Assembly: GCA_903831255.1 (NCBI GenBank)
Contig: CAIKWZ010000070.1
Location: forward strand, 1-37,503
Source of the DNA: an uncultured Alphaproteobacteria bacterium
GTDB lineage: Bacteria; Pseudomonadota; Alphaproteobacteria; Caulobacterales; Hyphomonadaceae
DNA: 37,503 nucleotides
Direction of reading: 5' to 3'
Position numbers and translations under genes: made by a program. Below are positions 35,106 through 37,503 of this stretch, one piece after another. The notes under the pieces were generated by a model, which saw nothing but the letters and a program-made list of their open reading frames with translations, searched no databases and was not told the DNA's origin. Positions within the stretch are counted from its first letter, which is position 1, and each line of letters starts with the position of its first letter.

Positions 35106-35269
35106 GATGGACCGGGTTTTAGCATGCCCGCCGGCGATGGGCAGGGGCGGTCATGGCGCCTCGCCGGGTCGACAAGGGGACGTGCGGAAGGCATAGACAG
35201 GGAGTGACGCACCTTTCAATCGCCGCAGATGACGCTGATTGTGGCCTGTCCACGGGCCGAGCCTCTGTC

Positions 35270-37503
35270 ATGAGCGCAAGGCTCAGTTGCTCCGGTCTGC
35301 TTCGGCAGGCCCGGGGGGCGATCCTCTCTCTGACGATGGGCCTGGCGCTGTTCGTCGCGCTCCCCGTCCCGCCCGCCTTTGCCCAGCCGGCGCCCCAGGG
35401 GGCCGCCTGGCCCCATGACGCGAGCGACATCGCCCCTGATCCCGACACGGTCTTTGGTCGCCTCGACAATGGGCTGCGCTATGCGCTGCGACGGGGGGAT
35501 CAGCCCCCTGGAGAGGTGTCTATCCGCCTCTCCATCGATTTCGGTTCGCTTTACGAAAAAGAGGATGAACGCGGTCTCGCACATTTCATCGAGCACATGG
35601 CTTTCAATGGGTCGAAGCGTGTGCCGGAAGGCGAGCTTGTGGCCCGCCTCGAGCGGATGGGTCTTGCTCTCGGTCCTGACACGAACGCCAGCACTTCGCT
35701 CGAGCACACCGTCTACTCTCTCAATCTTCCCGCTTCCAACCCCGCTCGCATGAACGAGGCTTTGAGCCTTCTGCGGGAGATCGCCTCGGAGCTGAGCTTC
35801 GATCCGGCCGCCATCGAGCGCGAACGCGGTGTGGTGATGGCTGAGTATCGAAGAGGCGACACGTATGTGAATCGACGCGCCGATCAGCAGCTCGCCTTTC
35901 TCCTGCCCGGGGCGCTGGCCGCTGCTCGCTCGCCGATCGGAGTTCCGAAGTCGATCGAGGCCGCCTCGCGCGAAGCGATGATGTCACTTTACGATCGCTA
36001 CTACCGACCTGAACGCGCCCTGATCGTCATTGTGGGAGACATGGAAGTCCCGGAGGGCGAGCAGGCGATTGCCCGATGGTTTGCGGACTGGAGGGCGAGA
36101 GGACCCTCGGGAGATCCGCCGGATGCGGCCTATCGTCTTCAGGTGCGCGCGCCTGAGGCGTCCGTGTTTGTGCATGAGGACGGGGGAGATGGGGTGCTGG
36201 TCTATTCCCTGTCCGCATCCCCCCGCTCCATCGATACGGTCGCCTCCAGACAGGAGGCTGGTCTCGCTCAGCTGGCTGCGGCGGCCCTCAATCGTCGCCT
36301 TGCGACCCTTGCCGCTTCGGCCGATCCGCCCTTCCGGGGCGCCTCGGTGCGGTATTGGGAGTTTCTGTCCATGACCGGCATCGTTTCCGGCTCGGTGTCG
36401 GTCAGGGCGGGCGGCTGGAGCGCCGGAATTGAGGCCCTGGAGCAGGAATGGCGTCGGGCTTTGCTCTATGGGTTCTCCGCTGAGGAGATCGACCGGGAGG
36501 TTCTCGCCCTCAGAAACGCCCAGTCCCTGGCGGCCCGGCGTGAAAGCGCCCGCACCTCCTCCCTTCTCGCCGATCAGCTTCTGGCCGCCATCCAGTCCGG
36601 TCAGGTGTTCTCGAGCCCTGCCGCAGGACTTGAGCGTATCGAAGCCTGGCTGCCCTATGCGACGCCTGAGCGGGTCCATCAGGCGTTGCGGTCCGCTCTG
36701 TCGATTTCAACGCCGCTTTTCTTCGTCACCGCGAGCGCGACGGCGCCCGATCTTGAACAAGGCGTGATCCAGGCGTGGGAGCAAAGCGCGACGAAGGCGG
36801 TGGCGCCGCTTGTGAGCCGTCCTGCGCCGGTTTTCGCGTATACCGATTTCGGATCGCCCGGCGAGGTCGCTGAGGACCGGCGCCTGCCGAACGTCGATGC
36901 ACGCGCTGTTCGCTTCGACAACAATGTCCGCCTGTTCGTGAAGTCGACGGATTTTCAGAAAGATGTCGTGCAGGTCTCGCTTCGGGTCGGAGGAGGGGAA
37001 ACCATCTTTCCCGAGACGCCTCCCGGTCTGTCGCGTCTGATGTCAGCCTTCTCCGACGGCGGTTTGAAGGCGCACTCTTCGGACGACCTGCGATCGATCG
37101 TCTCCGGCCGCGCGGTCCAGACAGCCTTCGGCGTCTCGGCGACCGCATTTGGCGGGGCCTATGTGACCACGGCGTCCGACCTCGTCCTCCAGCTTCAGGT
37201 GGCGGCCGCTTATCTGACCTCTCCGGGCTGGCGGCCGGAGGCTGAGCGTCGCTGGCGCGAGGCTCTTGAAGCGGCCATGCCGAAGTGGGACGGAAGCGCA
37301 TCGGCGGTGCTGGCCACCCGCGCCATGAGGGAGTTCGCCTCTGGCGATCCGCGTTTTGGCGCCGATCTCGCGGATCGGACAGTCGACAGGACATTTGAGG
37401 AGCTCAAACGTGTCGTGACGCCCGTTCTGAGCTCTGCCGCCATCGAGATCGCGATCGTCGGGGATATCGAGGAAGATGCGGCGATTCGGGCGGTGGCGGA
37501 GAC
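35270..37503 (+). CDS. M16 family zinc peptidase, exported (runs off right edge)
   Basis: This frame is open from the ATG at 35270 to the window end, giving 744 complete codons without a stop. A signal peptide (hydrophobic ILSLTMGLALFVALPV, cleavage after FA near residue 38) precedes an M16 domain. The inverted zinc motif HFIEH is at 105-109, with a likely third ligand Glu185 in ERERGVV; the ALGPDTNASTSLEHTVY stretch is typical. A second, inactive-type M16 repeat appears to begin around residue 540 (ARAVRFDNNVRLFVKSTDFQK), so the whole gene is expected to be a two-repeat pitrilysin-like peptidase of about 900-1000 residues. The natural substrate is unknown. Confidence 0.92.
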   Translation, partial: MSARLSCSGLLRQARGAILSLTMGLALFVALPVPPAFAQPAPQGAAWPHDASDIAPDPDTVFGRLDNGLRYALRRGDQPPGEVSIRLSIDFGSLYEKEDERGLAHFIEHMAFNGSKRVPEGELVARLERMGLALGPDTNASTSLEHTVYSLNLPASNPARMNEALSLLREIASELSFDPAAIERERGVVMAEYRRGDTYVNRRADQQLAFLLPGALAAARSPIGVPKSIEAASREAMMSLYDRYYRPERALIVIVGDMEVPEGEQAIARWFADWRARGPSGDPPDAAYRLQVRAPEASVFVHEDGGDGVLVYSLSASPRSIDTVASRQEAGLAQLAAAALNRRLATLAASADPPFRGASVRYWEFLSMTGIVSGSVSVRAGGWSAGIEALEQEWRRALLYGFSAEEIDREVLALRNAQSLAARRESARTSSLLADQLLAAIQSGQVFSSPAAGLERIEAWLPYATPERVHQALRSALSISTPLFFVTASATAPDLEQGVIQAWEQSATKAVAPLVSRPAPVFAYTDFGSPGEVAEDRRLPNVDARAVRFDNNVRLFVKSTDFQKDVVQVSLRVGGGETIFPETPPGLSRLMSAFSDGGLKAHSSDDLRSIVSGRAVQTAFGVSATAFGGAYVTTASDLVLQLQVAAAYLTSPGWRPEAERRWREALEAAMPKWDGSASAVLATRAMREFASGDPRFGADLADRTVDRTFEELKRVVTPVLSSAAIEIAIVGDIEEDAAIRAVAE

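Overview
The window is a GC-rich (roughly 60-65% by eye) chromosomal segment from an alphaproteobacterium. I infer something in or near the Caulobacterales/Maricaulales/Parvularculales group. Support comes from the tol-pal-cpoB-tilS-ftsH gene order, the direct-repeat LexA boxes (GTTC-N7-GTTC) in front of the ruv genes, a Cys-type (metal-dependent) KdsA and a periplasmic lipoprotein M3 peptidase. I found no rRNA, tRNA, CRISPR array, insertion sequence, integrase or phage gene, so this is mostly core genome with a few lineage-specific additions.

Region 1 (1-12.6 kb) makes envelope sugar precursors. It holds the 5' end of a dTDP-glucose 4,6-dehydratase gene (edge-truncated), a divergent UDP-glucuronate 4-epimerase, a glmS-galU pair, and glmM divergent from glmS. 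A HAD-UbiA fusion gene overlaps a GtrA-like gene (polyprenyl-phosphate pentose chemistry and flipping). Then comes a Kdo operon: kdsA, kdsD, kdsB, a histidine-phosphatase homologue whose second catalytic His is Asn, and a DegT/WbpE-type sugar aminotransferase. No kdsC (Kdo-8-phosphate phosphatase) is present in the cluster.

Region 2 (12.6-18.5 kb) has small conserved or orphan genes: a membrane-anchored unknown, an alphaproteobacterial conserved hypothetical, a YidJ-like GNAT, a YcgN/UPF0260 cysteine-cluster protein, a large M3 peptidyl-dipeptidase lipoprotein, and two convergent secreted proteins of unknown function.

Region 3 (18.5-22.6 kb) is a split Holliday-junction locus. ruvC-ruvA is separated from ruvB by a convergent DUF445 gene and a SemiSWEET transporter gene. 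Each half has its own perfect alphaproteobacterial SOS box, upstream of ruvC and of ruvB.

Region 4 (22.6-35.1 kb) is a long minus-strand run: mnmC, ybgC, tolQ, tolR, tolA, tolB, pal, cpoB, a secreted YbjN-domain protein, tilS, ftsH and a secreted subclass-B3-like metallo-beta-lactamase only 4 bases after ftsH. It combines outer-membrane constriction (Tol-Pal), tRNA wobble modification (MnmC, TilS) and membrane proteolysis (FtsH). The window ends inside a divergent secreted M16 zinc-peptidase gene. The observations most worth checking are the paired SOS boxes, the Asn-substituted phosphatase in a kdsC-less Kdo operon, the HAD-UbiA/GtrA pair, the B3 lactamase behind ftsH, and inverted repeats around pal, cpoB and tolA.
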